A DNA stretch of 64,000 nucleotides from Betaproteobacteria bacterium (GCA_013298145.1 JAAFJO010000002.1:372001-436000), one strand, 5' to 3'; counted from the stretch's first letter, positions 32,785 through 41,686 are shown. A program made the numbers and translations. Notes: generated by a model from the sequence alone, not told the origin.

Positions 32785-35427
32785 TTAGCCTTCGTTTGCT
32801 GAGCCTGCGCCCAGCGTCTGTGTGCGTTGTGCATGCGAAAAATAGCGCTGCGAGATGACATCAGATAAACCAGAGGCTTCATCGATGACGCTTTTAAGTC
32901 GATCAATGATAGGCGCGAGATCGCCAGCGTCGCCACGCGAGAGTTGCGACTGTATCAGCGACTCACTCCACTGATGCGGTAGCGAGCGCTCTTGAAGGAG
33001 CTCGGGGAGCACCCCCATTGCCGTATTGTCGAGTTTCGCGAGCCGCGATTGCAGCGTTTGGGACACCCATGCGAGCGAGCGCGGGTTGTCGCGATCCAGC
33101 GCCAAGAGTTCTACCAAGCTACGCGCATCGCGCCGCTGCAAATAGCGAGCGCGATAGGTAATCGTACTGTCAAAAAGTGCGAGTACCAGCGCGAAACCAC
33201 TGTCGGTCGAAATTGCATTCGCTTCCAGTGCCTCCGCGAGTGCGTGCGACAGCATTACCAAGCGTTCAATTTGGCGACCCACGGAAAGCATGCGCCATCC
33301 ATCATCCCGCGTCATGCGATCAGCCTGCGCGCCGGTCATCGCCATCACTTGCTGCGCGAGACGTTCAAGCGCCCGGAGCGCTGCCTGGGAAGAGACACTT
33401 CGATTCGAAAACGTTGAATGGAACTCTTGCTCGCTCGCGGTGACGAGCGTCCACTGCTCAAGCGCGAGCCGCTCGCGTACAGCGAATGCCGTTTGCTTGA
33501 GCGTCTGTAGTGTCGCTGCGACGCTGTAGGCCCCCAGGCCCGCATCGCGATCCGCGAGCGACGCAATCAGTGCGCGCTCGAAGACTGCGGCCGACTGCCG
33601 CATCGTCGGAACTTCCTTGGTAACGAGTCCGTTTTCAACCGCAAGCGCGGACAGCCAGCTCTCAGTATTCGCATTTCCTTCGTCATTGCTGGCGAGCGCT
33701 TCGAGCGTGATGCGCGCCAGCCGCGTGCTGTTATCGAGACGCTCGGTGTAGCGACCCAACCAGAACAGGTTTTCAGCCGCACGTGAGGTGATGCCGATCC
33801 CGCTCTGGTGTGTTCGAATAGGGGTGAGCATTGAAGAGAGCGGAGCCCTATCCTCGCGCACCCTGCCCGTGACCGCCCAGACGTCGGCCGAGCTTCCCCC
33901 GCGATACATCGACACAATTTCTTTTCCTGGCGGTGCCACACGCGCAAGGCCACCAGGCAGCACGCGCCACTGCCCCACGCCATCGGAAATGGCGTAAACG
34001 CGGAGCATGGCCGCGCGCGATCCCAGCACACTGCCACTACCCCCAGTATCGAAGGTGGGCGTGCGCGATAACGGCAAATAAGCCTGCGCAACAAAGTTCT
34101 CTGGCTTCCTCGCAATCCTTGCAACCCATTGTTTGCGTTCGCGCTCACTCAGACTATGCCCGGTTACCGGCACAAACCGTCGCGCCCGATCACTGTACGT
34201 GGGCTTTATAACCAGCGATTCGAGCGCTGGCAACATTGATTGCATCGCTGATTGCTCACCGCACCACCACGTTGCGATCGAGGGCAAACTCATCGCTTCA
34301 CCGTATAGCGCATCGGCAATTCGTGGGAGAAAAGCGAGTACGGCCGATGATTCCAACCACGCACTGCCGGGCGCGTTTGCCAGCACCACGTTGCCCGCTC
34401 GGTAAGCTTGAATCAATCCAGGAATGCCTAGCGCTGAATCTGAACGCAACTCTAATGGGTCTAGGAAATCGTCATCGAGACGACGCAGAATCACATCAAC
34501 GGGCGAGAGCCCCTTTATCGTTTTAAGCCACACCCGCTCATTTCTGACAACTAAATCCCCGCCTTCGGCAAGCGTGAGTCCCAGATAGCGCGCGAGATAT
34601 ACGTGTTCAAAGTAAGTTTCGTTAAACGGCCCCGGCGTGAGCAATACGATGTGCGGTGAGCTTACTTTGGAGTGCGAAGCGAGGCTTGACATCAAGCCCT
34701 TGTAAGCCTCGAGCACTCGTTCAATTCGAAGCTCGCGAAATGCGTCGGGAAAGAGCCGCGAGACGATCATGCGGTTTTCCAACAAATAGCCTAAGCCAGA
34801 CGGCGCGTCCGTGCGCTGTGAAATGATCCACCACGTGCCGTCGGCACCGCGCGCCAAATCGAAGCCTGTGATGTGAAGATGCGTACCCCCGGGTGGAGCT
34901 ATCCCATGCGCCGGACGCAGATAGCGAGGATGCGCTTTGACAATCGCGGTGGGTAGTAAACCCCGTTTAACGAGCGTTTGCGCTCCGTACACGTCGTTTA
35001 GTACGTCGTTGAGCAAGTGAACGCGCTGAAGCACGCCGCGCTCAATGCTTTGCCATTCGTGCTGCGGCACGATCATCGGCAATAAATCTAGCGACCATGG
35101 ACGGGCTTGGCTACTGGCGTCTGAGTAGACGTTGTACGTGATGCCGTTATCCGCGACGCGCCGCTGAACCGTGGCGTTTAGCTCAAGCAGACGTGCGCGA
35201 AAACTCTCCACGGATTCAGGCGAATCCGCCGCTTCAACCCCACTTCTGAGGCCGTGGTGCGCGCGAAGCGACTGCTCGAAAAAGCTTTTCCAGTGCGGTG
35301 CGAGCTCATCGCCTGAAAACATCATTTCAGACTTAGCCGCAAACGCGCAATCCTGCGCGAGACGCTCGACAAACGAACGATCAATGGCATCACGCAGCGA
35401 GGCGTTGGGCGTGGAAGTGCGCGTCAT
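32785..35427 (-). CDS. Circularly permuted ATP-grasp protein fused to an alpha-E domain
   Basis: 880-aa two-part protein. Residues to about 510 form the circularly permuted type-2 ATP-grasp region (DUF404/DUF407), with YNVYSDASSQARPWSLDLLP, THLHITGFDLARG and VVLANAPGSAWLESSAVLAF. From about residue 545 the helical alpha-E domain (DUF403) begins (SRAAENLFWLGRYTERLDN). Many genomes encode these as two genes; here they are one reading frame. ATP-grasp enzymes ligate a carboxylate to an amine, so a peptide or amide ligase is likely; substrate and product are unknown. The ATG at 35427 is preferred to 35523, which adds 32 unlike residues. Confidence 0.9.
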   Translation of the reverse strand: MTRTSTPNASLRDAIDRSFVERLAQDCAFAAKSEMMFSGDELAPHWKSFFEQSLRAHHGLRSGVEAADSPESVESFRARLLELNATVQRRVADNGITYNVYSDASSQARPWSLDLLPMIVPQHEWQSIERGVLQRVHLLNDVLNDVYGAQTLVKRGLLPTAIVKAHPRYLRPAHGIAPPGGTHLHITGFDLARGADGTWWIISQRTDAPSGLGYLLENRMIVSRLFPDAFRELRIERVLEAYKGLMSSLASHSKVSSPHIVLLTPGPFNETYFEHVYLARYLGLTLAEGGDLVVRNERVWLKTIKGLSPVDVILRRLDDDFLDPLELRSDSALGIPGLIQAYRAGNVVLANAPGSAWLESSAVLAFLPRIADALYGEAMSLPSIATWWCGEQSAMQSMLPALESLVIKPTYSDRARRFVPVTGHSLSERERKQWVARIARKPENFVAQAYLPLSRTPTFDTGGSGSVLGSRAAMLRVYAISDGVGQWRVLPGGLARVAPPGKEIVSMYRGGSSADVWAVTGRVREDRAPLSSMLTPIRTHQSGIGITSRAAENLFWLGRYTERLDNSTRLARITLEALASNDEGNANTESWLSALAVENGLVTKEVPTMRQSAAVFERALIASLADRDAGLGAYSVAATLQTLKQTAFAVRERLALEQWTLVTASEQEFHSTFSNRSVSSQAALRALERLAQQVMAMTGAQADRMTRDDGWRMLSVGRQIERLVMLSHALAEALEANAISTDSGFALVLALFDSTITYRARYLQRRDARSLVELLALDRDNPRSLAWVSQTLQSRLAKLDNTAMGVLPELLQERSLPHQWSESLIQSQLSRGDAGDLAPIIDRLKSVIDEASGLSDVISQRYFSHAQRTQTLGAGSANEG

Positions 35428-35616
35428 ATAGCAATTATGCGATGGGTGCCACTGGCGCAAGAAAGCAAGGCGCTTGTACGACTTTGATCCGGCGTCATAT
35501 CCATCGCTCGTTGACGGCACCAACGGCTGAGTTCACGATCTTGATTTCTGTTAAGGTAATGCCCTCGACCTGTGCGCTCAATTTCTCAATGGTCTCACGC
35601 TCGGAGCCGTGAAACG

Positions 35617-37080
35617 CTACGCCGCCGCAATCACCAAAGCCGTAGCCGCCGTCACCTTCTTCGCATACGCAATATGCAAAAACTCATTTGGTCCGTGCGC
35701 GTTCGATTTCGGGCCGAGCACACCGGTGACGAGCATTTGTGCGTTTGGGAATTTCGCGCCGAGCATGCCCATGAAGGGGATGGTGCCGCCTTCGCCCATG
35801 TACGCAGCAGGTTTGCCGAAGTAGTGCATTGAGGCGGCGTCAAGCGCGACGGTGAGCCAGGGCGCGAACGCGGGCGCGTTCCAGCCGGTCGCGGCACTAT
35901 CGGCTTCGAAGACGACGTGCGCGTTGTACGGTGTGTTGTTTTCAACCAAGCGCTTCACTTCGCTCGCAGCCTCTGCGCCGTCAACCGTCGGCGGAATACG
36001 CAGCGAAAGCTTGAGCGCGGTGTACGGACGCAGCACGTTACCCGCCGCAGCGGTGGGCGGCAATCCATCGGCACCCGTGATCGAGAGCGATGCGCGCCAC
36101 GTGCGATTCAGAATGAGTTCGACAGGATCGTTGCTGGTCGGAATCGTGAATTCATGTGCGCCGCCGCAGCTTTGCCACGGGAAGCGCTTCCACATCGATT
36201 CGCCCAAAATGTCAGAGGCTTGCTTTGCTTGTTGCAAGCGCTCGTCGGGAATCGGTGCGGCGAACACGGGCGACTTCGTCATGCCCGTCACTGAATCGTC
36301 AATACGGTCGAGCAGTAGTCGCGCTACACGGAACGTAGATGGCACAACGCCGCCTGCATCGCCCGAATGCACGCCCTCGGTCAACATACGCACGGTCATC
36401 GTGCCGTTCACGAGCCCGCGCAACGACGTTGTTGCCCACAGTTGATCGTAGTTCCCCGCGCCTGAATCGAGCGCGACCACAAGCCCCACGTCTCCCATGC
36501 GCGGCGCTAGCGCATCCAGATACGGTGGCAAATCAAACGAACCAGATTCTTCGCAAGTTTCGATGAGGCCGAGAACGCGCGGGCGCGAGATGTTTTCGGC
36601 ATCGAGCGCGATCACGGCCGCGAGCGAGGCGAACACCGCGTAGCCATCGTCTGCGCTGCCGCGACCATAGAGCTTGCCTTCTTCAACAAGTGGCGTCCAC
36701 GGCCCGATGTCATCGCGCCAACCACTCATTTCCGGTTGCTTATCGAGGTGACCGTAGAGCAATACGGTCTTGCCGTTTGCTTTCGTACCCGTGCCCGGAA
36801 TGTCGAAGAAGAGAACCGGCGTGCGACCTTCAAGCGTGATGACTTCAAGCGTCATGTTCTTCACCGGCTGCGCTGCAACGAATTTCTTCGCTTGCTCGAT
36901 CGCACGCTGAATTTGCCCGGCGCGCTTCCACTCAGCTTCGAACGAGGGCGACTTCGCAGGTAATTTCACGTATTCGATCAACTGCGGGACGATGTCGTCA
37001 TCCCATTGCTTCGATACGCGAGTGAGAAGTTTCGATGAGTCGTCGGAATCGAAAGGGAATGTGCCTGGGCGCGCAGTCAT
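35617..37080 (-). CDS. M20-family metallopeptidase (dipeptidase/carboxypeptidase-like)
   Basis: 487-aa zinc peptidase. Metal and catalytic residues are visible: LYGHLDKQP (His, Asp), GRGSADDGYA, ETCEESGS with the Glu-Glu pair, and the late LGPKSNAHGPNEFLH with the last histidine. A dimerisation lid domain lies in the middle. Length fits M20 dipeptidases of the carnosinase/CNDP-like branch. No signal peptide is present, so it acts in the cytoplasm. The start is uncertain: ATG 37080 begins MTARPGTF; a TTG at 37095 gives five more residues. A stem-loop separates it from the dehydrogenase gene upstream. Confidence 0.9.
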   Translation of the reverse strand: MTARPGTFPFDSDDSSKLLTRVSKQWDDDIVPQLIEYVKLPAKSPSFEAEWKRAGQIQRAIEQAKKFVAAQPVKNMTLEVITLEGRTPVLFFDIPGTGTKANGKTVLLYGHLDKQPEMSGWRDDIGPWTPLVEEGKLYGRGSADDGYAVFASLAAVIALDAENISRPRVLGLIETCEESGSFDLPPYLDALAPRMGDVGLVVALDSGAGNYDQLWATTSLRGLVNGTMTVRMLTEGVHSGDAGGVVPSTFRVARLLLDRIDDSVTGMTKSPVFAAPIPDERLQQAKQASDILGESMWKRFPWQSCGGAHEFTIPTSNDPVELILNRTWRASLSITGADGLPPTAAAGNVLRPYTALKLSLRIPPTVDGAEAASEVKRLVENNTPYNAHVVFEADSAATGWNAPAFAPWLTVALDAASMHYFGKPAAYMGEGGTIPFMGMLGAKFPNAQMLVTGVLGPKSNAHGPNEFLHIAYAKKVTAATALVIAAA

Positions 37081-37098
37081 GATGAGAAAGCTCAAAAT

Positions 37099-37128
37099 GA
37101 AAAAGGAGAACTATTGTCCTCCTTTTTC
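37099..37128. terminator. Stem-loop with A/T flanks between dehydrogenase and peptidase genes
   Basis: GAAAAAGGAG (37099-37108) pairs with CTCCTTTTTC (37119-37128), a perfect 10-bp stem with a 10-nt loop. On the minus strand the stem ends in a T-run, so it could terminate the dehydrogenase transcript. It also places AGGAGG close to the peptidase start, so it may hide or expose a ribosome site. Confidence 0.6.
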
Positions 37129-37148
37129 CGAGCGCTTGCAGCGTGCGA

Positions 37149-38231
37149 CTAACTCTGCGAAACAGCGTCTGCGATGAATTCGCCGACATCCACAGTCTTT
37201 GCGGTTCCGCCTAAATCCCCCGTCTTCACGCTGCTCGCCGTGCTCGCTTCAATCGCCCGCAAAATTGCGTCGTGCGCATCTTTGTAACCGAGCCATTCGA
37301 GCATCATTGCGCCGCACCAAATTTGGCCGATGGGGTTGGCGATTCCCTTGCCTGCGATGTCAGGCGCGCTGCCATGAACGGGTTCAAAGAGCGACGGAAA
37401 TTTTTTCTCGGGATTGATGTTGGCTGACGGCGCAATGCCGATGGTGCCTGTACATGCGGGGCCCAAATCCGAAAGGATGTCGCCGAACAAATTGCTCGCC
37501 ACCACGACATCGAAAAACGCAGGGCGTTGCACGAAATGCGCCGTCAATATGTCGATATGAAACTTATCGAGCGTGAGTTCGGGGTATTGTTTCGCCATCG
37601 CTTCGACGCGCTCATCCCAATAGGGCATCGAGATCGAAATGCCGTTTGACTTCGTGGCGCTGGTGAGATGTTTCTTTGGTCGCGACTTTGCAAGATCGAA
37701 TGCGAATTTCAGAATGCGATCAACGCCTGTGCGGGTGAACACCGATTCTTGCAACACGAATTCACGCTCGGTGCCCCCAAACATCCGTCCACCAACGCTT
37801 GAGTACTCACCTTCAGTGTTCTCGCGAACGATGTAGAAATCGATTTCCCCTGCTTTGTAGGGCGAGCCGTCGCGCTTCACCACAGGCGCGATCACGCCTG
37901 GCATGAGTCGCGCAGGACGCAAGTTCACATACTGGTCGAACTCGCGGCGGAACAGAATGAGTGAGCCCCAGAGCGAAATGTGATCGGGAATTTTCGCGGG
38001 CCAACCGACCGCGCCGAAATAAATCGCATCGTGCGAACCGATCTGCGCTTTCCAATCGTCGGGCAACATCTTGCCGTGTTTTTCGTAGTAGTCATACGAC
38101 GAAAAATCAAAGTGATCGAACTCAAGCGGGATCGAGAACTTCTTCGCCGCCGCTTCGAGCACCCGAATGCCCTCAGGCATGACTTCTTTACCGATGCCGT
38201 CTCCGGCGATGACTGCAATACGTTTTTTCAT
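37149..38231 (-). CDS. dmlA: Beta-decarboxylating dehydrogenase, tartrate/D-malate dehydrogenase type
   Basis: 360-aa NAD-dependent decarboxylating dehydrogenase of the isopropylmalate/isocitrate superfamily. AVIAGDGIGKEVMPEG, DHISLWGSLILFRREFDQYVN, RENTEGEYSSVGGRMF and LFEPVHGSAPDIAGKG match the TtuC/DmlA (tartrate/D-malate) branch better than LeuB. The DmlA-like role, D-malate to pyruvate, is inferred from similarity. The ATG at 38231 (MKKRIAVIAGDG) is clear; the frame extends to 38420 through a repeat array, which is non-coding. A LysR gene about 2.5 kb away resembles the DmlR-DmlA pairing, but other genes intervene. Confidence 0.88.
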   Translation of the reverse strand: MKKRIAVIAGDGIGKEVMPEGIRVLEAAAKKFSIPLEFDHFDFSSYDYYEKHGKMLPDDWKAQIGSHDAIYFGAVGWPAKIPDHISLWGSLILFRREFDQYVNLRPARLMPGVIAPVVKRDGSPYKAGEIDFYIVRENTEGEYSSVGGRMFGGTEREFVLQESVFTRTGVDRILKFAFDLAKSRPKKHLTSATKSNGISISMPYWDERVEAMAKQYPELTLDKFHIDILTAHFVQRPAFFDVVVASNLFGDILSDLGPACTGTIGIAPSANINPEKKFPSLFEPVHGSAPDIAGKGIANPIGQIWCGAMMLEWLGYKDAHDAILRAIEASTASSVKTGDLGGTAKTVDVGEFIADAVSQS

Positions 38232-38294
38232 AATCTTTCGTTGCCGAGTTGGCGTCAATTCAAAGTAAGTTTGCGTGGATACCCGAAGAGTTTC

Positions 38295-38552
38295 TTGACG
38301 CAGATTAACGCTGATTTCACGCTGATTTACGCAGATTTTTCCCTGACCTTTTAGCCACAGATGTACACAGATTGACATAGATGAGCAACGATTCAGCGCG
38401 CACGAACAGTGCTGTGGCAACCCTTACTAGTTGGAAGATGTCGAAAAATTGAGTCGCTCGCGAGCAGATCAGTGGGCCGCCTTCATCTGTGTCAATCTGT
38501 GGCAAAAGAAATCTGCGTAAATCTGCGTGAAATCCGCGTTAATCTGCGTCAA
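38295..38552. repeat. Pair of inverted arms made of short GCAGATT-type units
   Basis: The left arm (38295-38386) consists of units such as ACGCAGATTAACGCTGATTT and GCCACAGATGTACACAGATT. The right arm (38483-38552) is its near-perfect inverted copy, with ATCTGTGTCAATCTGTGGC and AATCTGCGTAAATCTGCG. About 96 bp separate them. The units have a period of about 10-11 bp. It fills the gap between the dehydrogenase and the dehalogenase-like gene. Confidence 0.8.
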
Positions 38553-38556
38553 AAAA

Positions 38557-39450
38557 TCAGTTCTCCAAGAGGAAGGGCAGCGAATCCTTGAGCAGAGCCT
38601 CCGGCGCTTCTTCGGGAATGTAGTGTCCGCATGGCGTTGAGCTACCGCGCACGTCGAGTGCGACGCTTCGCCAATCGTCGAGCGGTTTGAAACATTTTTC
38701 AATAATGCCGTTCGCGCCCCAGAGCACTTGCAGGGGTTGTTGGACTTTGCGGCCCGCTTCACGATCCGCGCGATCATGTTCTAGGTCAATCGTTGCTGCG
38801 GCGCGATAGTCTTCGCAGATCGCGTGCGCGATCCCGGGCAGTCGGATGCAACGACGATACTCAGCCAGCGCCTCGGGCGCAAACGCGGACAAGCCCGCGT
38901 GCCGATTGCCCATCATTTTCTCGATGAAAAACTCTGGATCGGCGGCAATCATGGTTTCTGGAAGCGGCTCGCGTTGGATCAAGAAAAACCAATGCCAGTA
39001 CGCCTTTGCGAAATCCATCGTCGTTTGCTCGTACATCGCAAGCGTTGGCGCGATATCGAGCAGCGTCGCACGTTCAATGACATCGGGATGATCAACCATC
39101 ATGCGATGCGTCACTCGCGCGCCGCGATCATGGGCGAGCACTTTGAACGTCTGAAAGCCAAGCTCCGCCATGAGCCTAACCATGTCTTTTGCCATTTCCC
39201 GCTTGCTGTACGGCGCGTGATTCACGCTTGCGTCTGACGCAGGCTTATCGCTATCGCCGTAACCGCGCAAATCGGCGGCAACTACGGTGAAGTGCTTCGA
39301 CAACTCGGGCTCCACCTTGTGCCAAATTACATGCGTCTGTGGATGTCCGTGCAAGAGCAACAGCGGTGGTTTGCTGCGATCATTGGCGATTCTCGCGTTG
39401 ATCGTGATGCCGTTGGCTGGAACGCGATGAAGGGTGAAATGCTCAAACAT
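38557..39450 (-). CDS. Alpha/beta-hydrolase, haloacetate (fluoroacetate) dehalogenase type
   Basis: 297-aa alpha/beta hydrolase with an aspartate nucleophile. LLHGHPQTHVIWHKV and AADLRGYGDSDKP are typical of haloacetate dehalogenases. The nucleophile elbow is AHDRGARVTHR, with Asp108 and the carboxylate-binding Arg109/Arg112. Asp132 (LLDIAP) and His276 (CGHYIPEE) complete the triad. His153 and Trp154 (YWHWFF) and Tyr215 (EDYRAA) match the halide pocket known from fluoroacetate dehalogenase. All eight residues correspond, so defluorination is a real possibility; epoxide hydrolase is the main alternative. It lies 9 bp after the D-threonine-aldolase-like gene. Confidence 0.85.
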   Translation of the reverse strand: MFEHFTLHRVPANGITINARIANDRSKPPLLLLHGHPQTHVIWHKVEPELSKHFTVVAADLRGYGDSDKPASDASVNHAPYSKREMAKDMVRLMAELGFQTFKVLAHDRGARVTHRMMVDHPDVIERATLLDIAPTLAMYEQTTMDFAKAYWHWFFLIQREPLPETMIAADPEFFIEKMMGNRHAGLSAFAPEALAEYRRCIRLPGIAHAICEDYRAAATIDLEHDRADREAGRKVQQPLQVLWGANGIIEKCFKPLDDWRSVALDVRGSSTPCGHYIPEEAPEALLKDSLPFLLEN

Positions 39451-39459
39451 GTCAATGAC

Positions 39460-40593
39460 TCACCAGCCGCGAAAGCGCGGCCATTCACCCTGGATATTCG
39501 TGCTCCCGCGCACCAGCTGATAGGAATCAAATTGTGCCGCCGTCGCGCAGGCGTGGTTCGGCAACACGCGCAGTGTTGTACCTACTGGGAATGCGTGCAG
39601 ATCAATTGCGCCACCACTGCGGCGGCTGACAATCCCGTGCTCTTGGTTTGCGTCGCTCACGATCAAATCATCGAACGGTTCGCCGCGCGCATCACAGACT
39701 AGGCCGTACCATTGATCCACGGTTTGCTTTGCCGTGCCTCGGTCTCGTGACATTGCCATCCATCCTGCATCGATGATGATCCAGTTTTTATCGGGTTGGT
39801 GGCCGATGACAGTGGCGACGACGGAAAAAGCGATATCGGATTCCTTGCATACCGAGAGCCCCGCCATCACAAGATCGTGAAACACATAAACGCCAGCGCG
39901 CACCTCGGTAACCCCGTCGAACTGTTTACCGTACGTGGCTGTGGGCGTTGAGCCAAGGCTCACGATCTTGCAGTCAAATCCGCCGTCGCGCAACGCGGTG
40001 GCCGCTTGAACGATACCCGAGCGCTCTTGTTCTGCCATGGCTTCGATGGCCGCAATTGTTCTGCAGTTGTACGACTCGCCCGCATGTGTCATCACTCCCG
40101 CAAGGAGCGGTGCGCTCGAATTGAGCGCGGACGCAATCGCGCGCAGTTGATTCGCTGCATCGGCCTTTACGCCAGAGCGATGCCCGTCGCAATCAATTTC
40201 TATCAACGTTGGTAAAGAGACGCCAGCTTCCTTGCTGGCCGCAGCAATAGCAGATGCGCCCTCGAGGTTATCGGTCACCAACTTTAAATCGACGCCGCTT
40301 TGTCGGAGGCGAATCGCATGTTGGAGCTTGTTCGGCGTCGCGCCGACTGCGTAAAGAATATCGTTGAAACCCGCCTGCGCGAATTGCTCAGCTTCTTTCA
40401 ACGTCGATACAGTAATTGGCCCCGGCTTTCCGCCGCATGACAGCAGCGCAACATCGAGCGATTTAGCAGTTTTTACGTGCGGCCTCAGACTGACGCCGAG
40501 CGCGCTGAGTCGTTCCAGCATCCGCCGCGTGTTGGCTTCAACCCGCTCGACATCAACAAGCGCGTAAGGAGTTTCGAGATCGGTGACGTCCAT
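39460..40593 (-). CDS. DSD1/D-threonine aldolase-like PLP enzyme (fold type III)
   Basis: 377-aa PLP enzyme of the alanine-racemase-fold group that includes D-threonine aldolase, D-serine dehydratase and 3-hydroxyaspartate enzymes. The cofactor lysine is likely Lys41 in RPHVKTAK. The metal-binding His-x-Cys is in LPNHACATAAQFDSY near the C-terminus. Substrate is undetermined within the group. The ATG at 40593 (MDVTDLETPYALVD) is used; the frame to 40692 is non-conserved. It is the first gene of an operon with the dehalogenase-like gene and is divergent from a LysR regulator. Confidence 0.9.
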   Translation of the reverse strand: MDVTDLETPYALVDVERVEANTRRMLERLSALGVSLRPHVKTAKSLDVALLSCGGKPGPITVSTLKEAEQFAQAGFNDILYAVGATPNKLQHAIRLRQSGVDLKLVTDNLEGASAIAAASKEAGVSLPTLIEIDCDGHRSGVKADAANQLRAIASALNSSAPLLAGVMTHAGESYNCRTIAAIEAMAEQERSGIVQAATALRDGGFDCKIVSLGSTPTATYGKQFDGVTEVRAGVYVFHDLVMAGLSVCKESDIAFSVVATVIGHQPDKNWIIIDAGWMAMSRDRGTAKQTVDQWYGLVCDARGEPFDDLIVSDANQEHGIVSRRSGGAIDLHAFPVGTTLRVLPNHACATAAQFDSYQLVRGSTNIQGEWPRFRGW

Positions 40594-40765
40594 GGCGAGA
40601 GATAACAGTTTGGAACTTAAGGGCGGATTGCGCGTGGAACAGTTGCGCCGCAAGAATGTCTGGCATGAACTGTAGCGAAATCGTCGATTCATCAGGTTAA
40701 ACGTCGATAAACTTTAAGTTCAGCCAAACTTAATATGCTGCATTGGCAGATGCGTACCCAGAAGC
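40594..40765. promoter_or_regulatory. Divergent promoter region with likely LysR operator
   Basis: The 172-bp gap between the D-threonine-aldolase-like operon and the LysR gene is where an LTTR normally binds. TTAAACGTCGATAAACTTTAA near 40695-40715 and AACTTAATATG near 40729-40739 are AT-rich and partly symmetric. I cannot assign exact -35/-10 boxes or the operator. Confidence 0.4.
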
Positions 40766-41686
40766 ATGCGAGACATCGACGACCCACGATTCTTTCTACA
40801 CATTGTGCGTGGCGGCTCGCTCGCAGCAGCGGCGCGCGCGTTGAATGTCACGCCCTCAGCCGTGACCCAGCGCCTACAGGCGCTCGAAGCGAGGCTCGGG
40901 CTGCAACTGGTTGATCGAAGCGCTCGAAAGCTGCGCCTCACTGATGAGGGCGAGTTATTCGCTAGCGAGTCAGAAAAAATACTGGAGCAATACGATCGCA
41001 TGATTGATGCCTTGCAATCGCGGCGCTCGCTGGTGCGCGGGCACCTTCGTGTGCAAGGCACTTTCGGCTTCGGACGCCGCTATCTGGCACCCGCGCTCGC
41101 GGCGTTTCAGAGCGAGCATCCGCAGCTAAAAATTACGTTGCATCTTACGGATCGATGGGTGGAGACGGAGAGCGGTGGCTACGATGTGGTGGTGCACATC
41201 GGTGAGCTTGCGAATTCATCGCGAGTTGCCTTTCGGATCGCCGCTAACGAGCGATTGATGCTGGCATCACCGGCCTACTTGAAGCGGGAAGGAATGCCGA
41301 AATCGCCCGACGATTTGCCCGCGCATTCGTGTTTGCTGCTTCAGGAAAATGATGAGGACGTGGGGTTGTGGCGAATGCAATCATCGCGCAGCAAGACGGC
41401 GACCGTGCGCGTGCAGGCGAGCCTACTTTCCAACGATGGCGACGTCATCAAGCAGTGGGCGCTGGCAGGGCGCGGCATCATGCTGCGCTCCGAGTGGGAC
41501 ACGGCAAGCGAAATTGCGGCCGGGAAATTGGTGCGCGTTTTGCCCGAATGGCGCTTACCTGAGGCCAATGTGTACGCGTTGGTGCCGCAGCGCAAAGGGC
41601 TTTCTAGCCGTGCGCGCGAGTTCATTCAGTTTTTAGGCGCGCAGTTTCAGCCAGAGCCGCCGTGGCGCGCCGTGAAGAAAAAATAA
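40766..41686 (+). CDS. LysR-family transcriptional regulator
   Basis: 306-aa LTTR. The N-terminal winged helix-turn-helix is clear: FFLHIVRGGSLAAAARALNV then TPSAVTQRLQALEARLGLQL (about 9-48). A co-inducer-binding domain follows from about residue 90 (GHLRVQGTFGFGRRYLAPAL). The sequence is of the DmlR/YafC-like branch as far as I can judge by eye. Divergent orientation predicts control of the aldolase-like/dehalogenase operon, perhaps together with the dmlA-like gene. The inducer is unknown. Confidence 0.92.
   Translation: MRDIDDPRFFLHIVRGGSLAAAARALNVTPSAVTQRLQALEARLGLQLVDRSARKLRLTDEGELFASESEKILEQYDRMIDALQSRRSLVRGHLRVQGTFGFGRRYLAPALAAFQSEHPQLKITLHLTDRWVETESGGYDVVVHIGELANSSRVAFRIAANERLMLASPAYLKREGMPKSPDDLPAHSCLLLQENDEDVGLWRMQSSRSKTATVRVQASLLSNDGDVIKQWALAGRGIMLRSEWDTASEIAAGKLVRVLPEWRLPEANVYALVPQRKGLSSRAREFIQFLGAQFQPEPPWRAVKKK

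Noticed and set aside
38232..38420. 63-codon extension of the dehydrogenase gene
   Set aside because: It reads through the GCAGATT repeat arm; the true family N-terminus begins at 38231.
38295..38552. Possible CRISPR array
   Set aside because: The units are 10-11 bp, without unique spacers of constant length, and arranged as two inverted arms; no cas genes are near.
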